Assembly: GCA_964602475.1 (NCBI GenBank)
Contig: CAZRRN010000035.1
Span: 1-28,468, forward strand
Source of the DNA: SZUA-448 sp964602475
GTDB taxonomy: Bacteria > Bacillota > Clostridia > Lachnospirales > Lachnospiraceae
Direction of reading: 5' to 3'
Length of the DNA stretch: 28,468 bases
Position 1 is the stretch's first letter; every line of letters begins with the position of its first letter. Below are positions 15,838 through 24,318 of this stretch, in pieces. The translations under genes and the position numbers were made by a program. A model generated the notes under the pieces. That model was not told the origin of the DNA. It did not search any database and worked only from the letters and a program-made list of their open reading frames with translations.

Positions 15838-16968
15838 TCAGTCTTCCTTCTCCGATTCGTTCTCTTCCGGATTTATTTGTTCCGTCGGTTCTTCGATTAC
15901 TACCTTGCCGCCTTTTACCGCATCATGAAATCCAGCTTCCCTCGTCCGTTTTTCGAGAAGCTTTCTATCAAGCTCTCCCGAATCAAACAAATCATCATCG
16001 TTATCATTTTCCATGCTTGCGCTGAAATAGTTTTTCTCATTAATTCTCTTGATATTAATCTGCGGCAGCCCGACTTTAATCTTTGGAACCGCACGCACAT
16101 AATAATAGTAATCATCATCCTCAAACTGAACATGCTCCACTGCCGTATAATCCAGCACTCTGATAAAGAAGTAAATCACCAGAACCAGAATTCCTGCAAT
16201 AAAATTAAAGACAATCATGGAGCCGAGGCTCTGTTCCAGACCATACTTTGTGTCCAGCAGAATATGTCCGAAAATTGATACAATAACACCGACCAAAATA
16301 GAAATCTCAAAAGCATAATCAAATTCCATCTTACGAACCACATAGACCAGCGTCAGAACAATTGCATAAATCAGGATTGTCATCAAAAGCTCTTTGTTAC
16401 TGAGAAGATTATCAACAACATTATTGACCAGCAACATGACATCCTGAGTATTCAGGTTTGAAACATCGACCTGCAGTGCGGTTGCATTCTGTATCACACT
16501 GATCAGGGAATAAAAAAACAGTCCGCACGCCATCGGAAGGATTGTGACAGGAGTTGCTGTCAATCCCATCAGCAGCGGTACCATATACGGAACACGGAAC
16601 AGAAACAGAACCGGAACCGCAATCACAACATAACCGTATTTCGGTGTAAAGCGCAGGAAAAAGCAGTACAATACAATCAGAATCAGTGCCACAAAAACAG
16701 CAAGCACCATATTAGCGTAAAACACATGAGCAATGGTAAGCAGCATGCAGACAAGGGTCAGCACCGCCGACGGAAGAAATGCACAGAGCAGTGACAGTCC
16801 TATCGTAATCATTACACTCGAAAGTCTTGAATCATATCCGATTACGGTATTCAGTGTACGGATTACAAGCAGTGACAGGAGAAACTTAAAAATCGGATCA
16901 ATAATCAGCTGAAGCTTCTGATACAATTCGCACACTCTGGCACGAAATTCCAAGATTGCCATTAACAT
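15838..16968 (-). CDS. Uncharacterised polytopic membrane protein linked to cdaA
   Basis: 376 aa, family not recognised with confidence. About eight or nine hydrophobic segments fill residues 25-290. A loop near 165-190 (LQVDVSNLNTQDVMLLVNNV) is polar. A cytoplasmic-looking tail of about 85 residues starts with EDDDYYYYVRAVPKIKVGLP and ends in a highly acidic stretch (EENESEKED). No transporter or enzyme motif is visible. The start ATG has AAAGGA overlapping the stop region of the preceding gene (6-nt gap), and cdaA follows 34 nt after the stop. This points to translational coupling with the small membrane protein and co-expression with c-di-AMP synthesis. A role in c-di-AMP or envelope control is inference from position only. 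Confidence 0.8.
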   Translation of the reverse strand: MLMAILEFRARVCELYQKLQLIIDPIFKFLLSLLVIRTLNTVIGYDSRLSSVMITIGLSLLCAFLPSAVLTLVCMLLTIAHVFYANMVLAVFVALILIVLYCFFLRFTPKYGYVVIAVPVLFLFRVPYMVPLLMGLTATPVTILPMACGLFFYSLISVIQNATALQVDVSNLNTQDVMLLVNNVVDNLLSNKELLMTILIYAIVLTLVYVVRKMEFDYAFEISILVGVIVSIFGHILLDTKYGLEQSLGSMIVFNFIAGILVLVIYFFIRVLDYTAVEHVQFEDDDYYYYVRAVPKIKVGLPQINIKRINEKNYFSASMENDNDDDLFDSGELDRKLLEKRTREAGFHDAVKGGKVVIEEPTEQINPEENESEKED

Positions 16969-16974
16969 AAGCGT

Positions 16975-17424
16975 TTATTCCTTTCCGTTTCCCTCAGAGT
17001 CGAACTCTCCTGTTACATGTTCATTCTTTTTATTGCTTTCTTCCTTGTACATATTGCGAAGGCGCTTTAGCATCTGGTAATACTTTGCCACCTTTTTTCT
17101 GGAAAGATTGTATTGAATCATGTATCCAATCGCGGCGGCGCCGCCAAAGGCAACCAGTACCAGAATGTAGAATCCAAACAGTGTCTTTCCGATTGCTGCA
17201 TAATCAAGCTTTACAGCTTCGGCTATCAAGTATTCCGCGCGGTACAGCATTGTCATAAATACAACAATCAGATAACCGACGGTCACTGCGACAATGGTCT
17301 TCAGCAGCTGAAACCTTACATAATCCGTACGAAAATATCTGCTTAGCTTTATATCATCTTTTCCTTCTTTTGTCTCATACAGGGCAAGCTTTGTCATCAG
17401 ACGTACTTTTCGGTTGTTCAGCAT
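16975..17424 (-). CDS. Uncharacterised small membrane protein, first gene of the cdaA run
   Basis: 149 aa, family not recognised. A basic N-terminus (MLNNRKVRLMTKLALYE) is followed by a soluble stretch. Two membrane segments follow, at about 49-66 (LLKTIVAVTVGYLIVVFM) and 83-105 (TLFGFYILVLVAFGGAAAIG). The tail is charged, helical and coiled-coil-like (YNLSRKKVAKYYQMLKRLRN), with an acidic end. The frame is open to a TTG four codons earlier, but GGGAGGAG sits right before the ATG at 17422-17424, so that start is chosen. It lies under an extended -10 promoter and overlaps functionally with the next gene, whose ribosome binding site is in its last codons. Confidence 0.8.
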   Translation of the reverse strand: MLNNRKVRLMTKLALYETKEGKDDIKLSRYFRTDYVRFQLLKTIVAVTVGYLIVVFMTMLYRAEYLIAEAVKLDYAAIGKTLFGFYILVLVAFGGAAAIGYMIQYNLSRKKVAKYYQMLKRLRNMYKEESNKKNEHVTGEFDSEGNGKE

Positions 17425-17463
17425 GGCTCCTCCCAATAGGCTGCAAATAAAGTTTTACATATT

Positions 17464-17472
17464 ATTATATCA
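17464..17472 (-). promoter_or_regulatory. Extended -10 promoter of the cdaA-leuA-exporter run
   Basis: On the minus strand TG, A, TATAAT: a perfect extended -10, with no good -35 at 16-18 nt. It lies about 40 nt before the ATG at 17424. It is the only clear promoter I could find for the nine minus-strand genes down to 7518. Confidence 0.55.
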
Positions 17473-17522
17473 TACCATACTTGGCATTTCGTGCCTTTTT
17501 TGTGTCAGAATTATTAATTTTG

Positions 17523-19052
17523 TCAACGGTCATGTACCACCTGATTCAATTGCTTTGACATATCAGAAATATCAATCACGAGTTTTTCCAGTTTCTCAAC
17601 ATCCTCTAATGCCTGTTCACTCGTTTTATGTACCTTCTGTAGTTCTTCCATACTTTCCGCACTGATAGACTCTACATTATCTACGATCTTAACTATCTTC
17701 TCGGAATCATTGGCCAGTTCCTTGGTTACCGAGTCAATTTCATTAATTCGTATACTCATTTTTTCACTTGCTCCCGATACCTGCCTGCTGGAGTTTTCAG
17801 CCTTCTTAATTATGTCCATTCCCGAAACTACAAGCTTATCACTTTCATCCATGGACTGGACTGCACCTGTCGTATTTGCCATAACCTCAGCTACGATTTC
17901 ACTGATATCTCCGACAGCTGTTTTGGTTTGTTCCGCAAGTATACGTATCTGTTCTGCAACCACTGCAAATCCACGTCCGGCTTCGCCTGCTCTCGCCGAT
18001 TCAATAGAAGCATTCAAAGCAAGAAGATTGGTCTGGGAGGATATCTTAGTAATCACTTCGGTAATATCCGCAATTTTTTGTGATTTGCCGGCCAGTTCAT
18101 TGATTACCTGTTTACTGTGTCCGGTACTTTCACTTATTTTTTCAAAGCCTTTCAATGCGGCATCCATTGTCTGTTCATTCTCAGCCGTAAGCTTATGTAC
18201 ATTCTTTGAAAGCTGTGAGATTTCATCCGTCCCGTTTGCAAGCTTTGTCAGATTATCCGAAATATTTGTAATACTTGATCCAACCTCTTCAAGATTTTTC
18301 AGCGTACGCTCGGATCCGTCTGCTGCAGACTCGGTTTTATCTGTTATGTCGCGGTTATTCTTTGCTGTATTATTTGTCACACCGGAAAGAACATCAACCG
18401 TACCGACAAGATTCTCCGAAACCTCAAGCGACTTCTCCTGCATATTTTTCATACGCTCTACAATCTGTGCCTGTGCATCTGCATCCATCAGATTTTCAAA
18501 TAATTTTCTGACACGATTATTCAGTGATAGAAACAGTAACGACATTGCTATCAGCGACAGAGCACGCGGCGCAACACAATAAACAAGAACGTTATACATG
18601 GCTACTCCATTCTTGTCATCTGTAAAACCAAGCTTAAACGCAAGTACCTGCGCTGCAGAAAAGCAAATGACAGAAGTTATAATTGCAAATATATTAATCT
18701 TCTTGTCAAAGTACATGCTTGCGATACCAATCGCAAAAATAAATGCAACAACCGCATGCCAGTTCAGTGTAATAATTAAAATGGATATAAAAATAACTGC
18801 AGCGGATACAAATAAATACTTAAAGACCGGATGGTATTTTTTTAATATATTGACCAACAGAGTTGGTATCAGAAGAACAATTACTCCGCTGACATAGCCG
18901 ATTGTCATCGCAACCGGCGTAATTATGAATACCCCCACAACATTAAGCAGATATATTAATGTTAAAATAACTACCGTTACCCTCATTGCCTTTGCTACAA
19001 ATCGATTTGCTTCTCGTTCATTCTGCGTAATAATACTGTTTTCTTTTTTCAC
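17523..19052 (-). CDS. Methyl-accepting chemotaxis protein (six-TM sensor)
   Basis: About 509 aa. Residues 20-190 contain six hydrophobic segments with short loops and no large external ligand domain, so the input is probably a membrane-embedded signal or something intracellular. No clear HAMP domain is seen. The second half is the coiled-coil MCP signalling domain with the hairpin tip NASIESARAGEAGRGFAVVA followed by EQIRILAEQT, where CheA and CheW bind. The longest frame starts at a GTG at 19061, but AGGGAG overlaps it and sits 8 nt before the GTG at 19052, which is preferred. A good promoter lies upstream. No che or flagellar gene is in the window. Confidence 0.92.
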   Translation of the reverse strand: MKKENSIITQNEREANRFVAKAMRVTVVILTLIYLLNVVGVFIITPVAMTIGYVSGVIVLLIPTLLVNILKKYHPVFKYLFVSAAVIFISILIITLNWHAVVAFIFAIGIASMYFDKKINIFAIITSVICFSAAQVLAFKLGFTDDKNGVAMYNVLVYCVAPRALSLIAMSLLFLSLNNRVRKLFENLMDADAQAQIVERMKNMQEKSLEVSENLVGTVDVLSGVTNNTAKNNRDITDKTESAADGSERTLKNLEEVGSSITNISDNLTKLANGTDEISQLSKNVHKLTAENEQTMDAALKGFEKISESTGHSKQVINELAGKSQKIADITEVITKISSQTNLLALNASIESARAGEAGRGFAVVAEQIRILAEQTKTAVGDISEIVAEVMANTTGAVQSMDESDKLVVSGMDIIKKAENSSRQVSGASEKMSIRINEIDSVTKELANDSEKIVKIVDNVESISAESMEELQKVHKTSEQALEDVEKLEKLVIDISDMSKQLNQVVHDR

Positions 19053-19126
19053 CTTTTCCACTCCCTACTTAACATATTTAAATCTATATCCTGCTATACT
19101 TAGCTATAGAAATAGCTTTATTGTTT

Positions 19127-19155
19127 ATTCTATTATTAATCGTTTAAAACGTCAA
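19127..19155 (-). promoter_or_regulatory. Sigma-A promoter of the chemotaxis protein gene
   Basis: On the minus strand TTGACG, 17-nt spacer, TAGAAT. It lies about 75 nt before the start codon, between the gene and the end of the dehydrogenase gene. It does not resemble a flagellar sigma-28 promoter. Confidence 0.7.
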
Positions 19156-19170
19156 CATGCTACGTCGTAA

Positions 19171-20202
19171 TCAAAAACATTTCTGATCATGTTCTCTCAT
19201 ACAGGTCTCAAACTTGCCGCATTTATAGCACAGCTCATTCTCCGCGCGGCCCTTCTCGAAGAATTCTGCGATATTCCCCATCGTTGTGCCCGCAATATTT
19301 CCGAGAGCTTCTTCGGTGAGAAACGCCTGATGTGAAGTTACGATAACATTTGGCATGGAAATTAGTCTGGCCAGTATATCATCTTCAACAATATGTCCGG
19401 AAAAGTCATGAAAGAAAATATCGGATTCTTCTTCGTACACATCAAGGCATGCGGCACCTATTTTGCGTGATTTGATTCCTTCCAGAAGCGCCTCTGATTC
19501 GACCAGCGCACCGCGGGAGGTATTCAAAAGAACGACCCCTTTTTTCATCTTGGTAATAGATTCCGCATTAATCAAATGTTTTGTGTCTTCGGTTAACGGA
19601 CAGTGCAGAGAAATGATATCGCTCTGTACCCACAGTTCATCGAGTGAAACATATTTGATTTTACTTCCCTCTGCAGGATATTTATCGTAAGCGATTATAT
19701 TCATCCCAAAGCCACGGCAGATATCAATAAAAATCCTGCCGATTTTACCGGTTCCGATCACTCCGACCGTCTTTCCGTGCAAATCAAAGCCGGTCAGACC
19801 GTTCAGACTGAAATTAAAATCCTTTGTCCGGATATATGCTTTATGAATTCTGCGGATGGAAGTCAGTAGCATTGCCATTGCATGCTCTGCAACCGCATAA
19901 GGAGAATATGCAGGAACACGTACCACATGAAGCTTTCCGTATGCATATTCAATATCCACGTTATTGTAGCCGGCGCATCGAAGCGCAAGCAGCCGAACCC
20001 CCTTTTCATACAGACTGTCAATGACACTTTTGTCTACAATGTCATTAACAAACACGCATACTACATCAAAGCCCTTTGCCAGACTGACCGTATCGGAAGA
20101 CAGTCTGGTTTCATAGTATTTTACTTCATAATCTTCCGTTAGAATTTTGTTAAAAGAACTGACATCATATTCCTTAGCATCAAAAAAGGCAATTCGTTTC
20201 AT
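19171..20202 (-). CDS. ldhA: D-lactate dehydrogenase (2-hydroxyacid dehydrogenase) with Cys-rich C-terminal tail
   Basis: 343 aa. NAD-dependent reduction of pyruvate to D-lactate is predicted. The protein follows the LdhA pattern throughout: VCVFVNDIVDKSVI, LLALRCAGYNNVD, RVPAYSPYAVAEHAMAML, the nucleotide-binding GVIGTGKIGRIF, ISLHCPLTEDTKHLIN, LLNTSRGALVESE (substrate Arg), DVYEEESDIFF (catalytic Glu) and VTSHQAFLTEEAL (catalytic His). After the usual end (ENELC) it carries an extra tail with four cysteines in total, C-x2-C-x5-C-x7-C, ending in Cys-Phe. This resembles a small metal-binding or redox site and is not part of the classic enzyme. AAAGGATGG precedes the ATG. Probably transcribed alone. 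Confidence 0.92.
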   Translation of the reverse strand: MKRIAFFDAKEYDVSSFNKILTEDYEVKYYETRLSSDTVSLAKGFDVVCVFVNDIVDKSVIDSLYEKGVRLLALRCAGYNNVDIEYAYGKLHVVRVPAYSPYAVAEHAMAMLLTSIRRIHKAYIRTKDFNFSLNGLTGFDLHGKTVGVIGTGKIGRIFIDICRGFGMNIIAYDKYPAEGSKIKYVSLDELWVQSDIISLHCPLTEDTKHLINAESITKMKKGVVLLNTSRGALVESEALLEGIKSRKIGAACLDVYEEESDIFFHDFSGHIVEDDILARLISMPNVIVTSHQAFLTEEALGNIAGTTMGNIAEFFEKGRAENELCYKCGKFETCMREHDQKCF

Positions 20203-20223
20203 TTTTCCATCCTTTCACAACTC

Positions 20224-20232
20224 ATTATACCA
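20224..20232 (-). promoter_or_regulatory. Possible extended -10 promoter of ldhA
   Basis: On the minus strand TG, G, TATAAT, about 22 nt before the ATG, which would give a very short leader. A second TATAAT at 20271-20276 (minus) is an alternative. Neither has a good -35. Confidence 0.4.
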
Positions 20233-20400
20233 AAAACTTCTATGGTTTATTTGCGGTCAAGCATTTCTTTATTATAATACCATCTAAGGCAATATAAAAT
20301 CCACTGAAATCTGCATTTTTTCGTGGAAAACACTTGTGTTCATGCTATTTGTAATATAATATAAAAAAAGCGTCTTAAACAGAGCTGATAGACTTGCAGC

Positions 20401-20452
20401 AAAGAGAAACGGATATAGTTAAATCATGATTTAACTATATCCGTTTCTCTTT
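20401..20452. terminator. 52-bp perfect palindrome, probable strong terminator
   Basis: Two 26-bp arms with no mismatch and no spacer; the outer part of the arm is AAAGAGAAACGGATATAG and the centre is ATCATGAT. It lies 13 nt after the stop codon of the lipoprotein gene. The outer pairs A-A-A/T-T-T give a short T-run on both strands. It would fold as a very long hairpin. The symmetry is exact; terminator function is inferred. Confidence 0.7.
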
Positions 20453-20465
20453 AATAATCAGTATT

Positions 20466-20939
20466 TTATTCGTCTTCAAGAACCTGCCGCGGTTCTTCTT
20501 TCTTTTCGAATTCGATGGTTTCCCGTTCTCCTGTTCCCGCGTAGGTAATATCCAGATACAGCTTGTTATTCTCTATATAGAATCCATAGAGCTCTTTAAT
20601 GATGTTCTTTTCGATTTTATCACTGTCCAATTCAAGATCTGTTCTCGTAATTCCGTCCAGCTTGGAATCAAAGCTGAAAGTGTATGTCGAATTATATGCC
20701 CAGGAACCATAATAAACAATCAATACTTCATAGCCGTCGATGGTTACGGTTATCCTTGCATCTGCACTTTCCCAGTAGCCGTTTAATGCATCCAGAAGTT
20801 CTGCCGCCGGATTGATCATTCCGTCGCCATCCATCACGCGGTTCTTTCCAAGCCACTTTATAAAGGAGCATCCGCCAAACAAACAGGAGACCATTCCTAA
20901 AAGCACCGCCAGTGCCAGCGTTTTATAGCATTTCTTCAT
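20466..20939 (-). CDS. Small uncharacterised lipoprotein
   Basis: 157 aa, function not recognised. A lipoprotein signal peptide is clear: MKKCYKTLALAVLLGMVS followed by CLFGGC, with the lipobox Cys at position 24. The mature part (about 133 aa) looks beta-rich with aromatic strands (DARITVTIDGYEVLIVYYG, NKLYLDITYAGTGE) and an acidic tail. A small outer-surface binding or lipocalin-like fold is possible. The frame is open further upstream, but GGGAGG lies 7 nt before the ATG at 20937-20939 and the signal peptide starts there. It follows the frameshifted sensor kinase gene by 85 nt on the same strand and may share its transcript. The palindrome at 20401-20452 lies downstream. Confidence 0.8.
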   Translation of the reverse strand: MKKCYKTLALAVLLGMVSCLFGGCSFIKWLGKNRVMDGDGMINPAAELLDALNGYWESADARITVTIDGYEVLIVYYGSWAYNSTYTFSFDSKLDGITRTDLELDSDKIEKNIIKELYGFYIENNKLYLDITYAGTGERETIEFEKKEEPRQVLEDE

Positions 20940-21024
20940 TATATACCCTCCCTGTTCTGTCTTATTTCCTTGTGATGAACAATCGTACAAATCAACATAA
21001 TCCTTTTCCAAAATATCAGTTATG

Positions 21025-23792
21025 TTACTGCTCTATTTTTACATATTCCGTTATCGTATCATATAAGGTTTGTACTTCAAACGGTTTTGAAAGATGTGCA
21101 TTCATACCGGCTTTTATTGACAATTCATAATCTTCCGTAAAAGCATTTGCTGTCATTGCTATAATCGGTATGCTTGCTGCGTCTGCTTTGTCAAGTGTAC
21201 GTATAATTTTTGTTGCTGTTAATCCATCCATTACCGGCATACGAATATCCATGAGAATTATATCAAAGGTATGCTCTGCGGACTCGGAGAATAAATCTAC
21301 CGCAAGCTTGCCGTTTTCGGCAGTTGTCACATTCATTCCTCGTTTTTCCAAAAGCTTTTTTGCAATCACGGTATTCATGGGATGATCTTCTGCCAGCAAT
21401 ACCTTTACTCCTGTTAAGTCAACCTGCTTTAGTTTACTGACTGCAGCACCCGGCAGACCGTCTGCAATTCTGTGGGAAAGCCGCACGGTCACTTTTGTTC
21501 CTTCTCCGGTTTTGCTTTGTATTATAATCGTGCCGCCCATCAGCTCAACCATATTTTTTACAACTGCAAGTCCGAGTCCGGTACCGGGGACATTGGCCGC
21601 TCTTCCGCTCTCCTCTCTTGTAAAAGGTTCAATTAATGCTTCTGGAACTCCTCGCTTATGCCAATTCCGTGATCCTGTATGACAACCTCAAAGCATTGTC
21701 TGCCATCTTTCACTTCAAGATCATTCACGAACCATTGAATCAAAGAATGTTCCGGAGAGAACTTAATTGCATTATTCAGCAGATTGAGGTAAATCTGCCT
21801 TGTCCGTAATTTGTCGCAATAGACAAACCGTGTATCTCCATGAGGAAACTTTGTTTTAAGATTTATATCCTTCTCATAGAGAAGCGGCTGCAGCATTTCA
21901 ACAATTGATTCCAAAAAAGCAGATGAGTCAATGATTTCTTCATGCATAATCACCTTGTTACTCTCAATCCGGCTCATATCAAGAATGTCATTAATCAGCC
22001 CGAGCAGATACTTTCCGGACTCATCGATCTGTATAAAGGCTTCCTTTGCTTCGGAAATATTTTCCGCTGACAGTCCAATTTCGGAAAACCCGAGGATTGC
22101 ATTCATCGGTGTACGGATTTCATGACTCATACGGGACAAGAATTCACTTTTTGCATTGGTTGCTTTTATCAAATCATCATTCTTTCTAATCAGGACATCT
22201 GCATACCTTTTTTTCTGATGATTCCACAGAATGATGCCAACACAGAGAATCAACAGAACTGCCATAAAGAAGAAAATCACCTGCCGACTGGAGTAAATTC
22301 TCTCTCCGATGGTGAAGGAATAGTATTCGTATGTAGTATACCTGTCAATAATCTCATTGATTTCATACGTATTCAGGCGCGCAATCCCATAATTCAGTAT
22401 AATTGTAAATCCGATATCAATACCAGCAACAGCTGCGATATGATACGGCAATTCCACCGAATACGACTGGATTATTTTGAAGTCGTCATAATATGGACTG
22501 TTAAGTAGCTCATACATCAGATAAGTATCGAGTGCAATACCGTCAGCCTGCCCTTTTCTGACAGCCCGGATACAGTCCTCAATTGTGTCAAAGCTCACAA
22601 TCTCAACCTCGGACACTTCACGGGTCAGCGTTGAAGTCAGTCCGCGAAAGCTTTGCGGTATAGCAAGTACAGGATTTCGATCCTTGGGAAGCGGTACCCC
22701 GTTTATAGTAGCAAAGTCAACATCCGAGGCCAGAATATCCTTTGTCACAAATGACGCCACGCCATTTTCTGCATCCACTTCGTTCAATGATGTAAGAATC
22801 AAATCAGCATCCTGATTTGCAATGGAGTCAAAGGGGGATGTCTGCTCTCCTCCAGATATGTAATGAAAGGACAACCCTGTTTTTTCGGCAAGCAGATTCA
22901 GAATGTCAATCGCAATTCCCCTAAATTCACCGGTACTTTCATCCAGATAAGTCACCGGGTATCTGTCGGGTGCCACCACTACGTTAAAAGTACCCTGTGA
23001 TTCAATCAGCTGTGCCTGCTCTTTTGTGTATGGAATCACAGAACGTTCCGGAAACCATTTTGCACTGAGATCTGCTTCAAAATACAGGTGATTGGTCTGA
23101 ATCGACAACAGCGCATCATTCAATACATCCAGTTCGTCTTCTCTTCCTCGCAGCATAGCAATCAGCCCATTGCTGTATCCGAACTTCGCAAGCGTTTTGT
23201 AATCATCTTCCACATCCATGATATTACTGATTATTGCATCAACTGTTCCATTTTCCAATGCCGCCTTGCATTCCTCTGTCGTCTCGTAAAGAATGATTTC
23301 CGGTGAAATTCCTCTTTCATTAAAAAAAGTCTGAACGCTTTCTGCTTTCTGTACGTACGGAGTCATTGCGACTTTAAGTTCATTCATTGTCTCATAATCT
23401 TCATAGTATAATTCACCGGATGACGCAAGCGCCATCACGGCCATGTAATTCTCGATAATATGCGCACTTGTGCGGATATACGGTGATGCACCAGGATCAG
23501 ACGGTGCCGTAGACGGGACAACAATATCAACTTCTCCGTTTTTCAGTGCAGGAAATGCATTTTCCCATGCACCGACATCGACAAAGGAAAACTGATAACC
23601 GGTATGGACAGATAATTCCTTAAAATAATCGATTCCATATCCCACCATTTCATGCTCGTCATTGTATTCAAAAAAGCCGGGAAGTTCCGTGAATGCCACT
23701 GTCAAAGTTTTTTTTGCTGCCATGACAGGTATGGTTGCTGTGGTGCATAACACTATGGCGAGCAGCAATACTACAATTCTTTTTAGCCTCAT
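21025..23792 (-). pseudogene. BvgS-like hybrid sensor histidine kinase, broken by a one-base frameshift
   Basis: If repaired, 922 aa: signal peptide, two SBP_bac_3 (Venus-flytrap) domains (about 28-250 and 270-490), a membrane helix (about 500-521), HisKA with His557 (MSHEIRTPMNAILGF), HATPase_c with N-box LLNNAIKF and G1 QDHGIGIS, then a receiver with Asp849 (ILMDIRMPVMDG). The first frame stops at 21633-21635 just after GISEEFQKH. In the next frame the protein continues without a break as ALIEPFTREESGRAA, NVPGTGLGLAVVKN (G2 box) and MVELMGG. One missing base in the CTT at 21639-21641 (AAA to AA on the coding strand) explains it. Without the G2 box the kinase half should be inactive. A sequencing error cannot be excluded. 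GGGGAGG lies about 10 nt before the ATG. Confidence 0.85.
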
Positions 23793-23822
23793 GAACCTTA
23801 AGCCTCCCCTTATTTTTAGTTT

Positions 23823-23851
23823 ATTTTATCTTATTTTTCCGGATAATGCAA
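23823..23851 (-). promoter_or_regulatory. Promoter of the frameshifted sensor kinase gene
   Basis: On the minus strand TTGCAT, 17-nt spacer, TAAAAT, with the -10 about 30 nt before the start codon. Confidence 0.6.
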
Positions 23852-23863
23852 TACCGACACCAA

Positions 23864-23901
23864 GCAGGGATTGTATCCGAGTAAATGCCTGCAATCCCTG
23901 C
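23864..23901. terminator. Inverted repeat, possible terminator of the permease remnant
   Basis: GCAGGGATTG and CAATCCCTGC, perfect 10-bp arms with an 18-nt loop. A T-run (GGTTTTTC) follows on the plus strand; none follows on the minus strand. It sits between the remnant and the promoter of the next gene. Confidence 0.5.
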
Positions 23902-23943
23902 CCGGTTTTTCTCCGATTGTTATATGTTTACATTCTCTTGCGC

Positions 23944-24318
23944 CTATATCCTTTTTCTTTCATATATTTTCAGTAATACAATCATCCAGACAGAACCGGT
24001 AATACAATATGCTACCAGAAAGATCAGCTGCTTATCCAAAAGAAATTTTCCAATCCAAAAAGATGGAAGTACACCGCCAAGGTAGCCTCCCGCTCCTTTA
24101 AAAATTGCCGGTATAAACATTCCCATTCCAACTAATCCTGATAATTTCCCGATTGCCATACCTTCTACTTTATTGGAGGACAGCGCAATGACAAGAAGTG
24201 AAGTGATTACTCCCATGATAGAAGAGGACGCCGCAAGAATTATTATATCAAAAGTCGGTAGTCCGGACAGATTAAAAACCATCAAAACCATGATGTCAAT
24301 AATTCCATTCTGCTCTTT
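23944..24318 (-). pseudogene. C-terminal remnant of an ABC-2 type (multidrug/fluoroquinolone exporter-like) permease
   Basis: About 125 codons are open and about 115 look coding. Hydrophobic segments are seen at MVLMVFNLSGL, IIILAASSSIMGVITSLLVI, LVGMGMFIPAIF and IFLVAYCITGSVWMIVLLKI. The block ALSSNKVEGMAIGKLSGLVG followed by YLGGVLPSFWIGK resembles the second half of small ABC-2 permeases, which are usually about 230 aa. The N-terminal half is missing: going upstream, the same frame runs straight into the stop codon of the large hybrid kinase. The codons before the first ATG (24289-24291) also read sensibly (NGIIDIM), which suggests a cut gene. No ATPase gene is nearby and no ribosome binding site is convincing. 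Alternatively a small membrane protein starting at 24291. Confidence 0.6.

Noticed and set aside
17481..17500. GGCA-TTTCG-TGCC followed by six Ts (plus strand) as a terminator
   Set aside because: Stem is only four to five base pairs and no plus-strand gene ends there.
17710..18582. Plus-strand open frame of 290 codons rich in Ser/Ala/Leu
   Set aside because: Antisense shadow of the chemotaxis receptor signalling domain.
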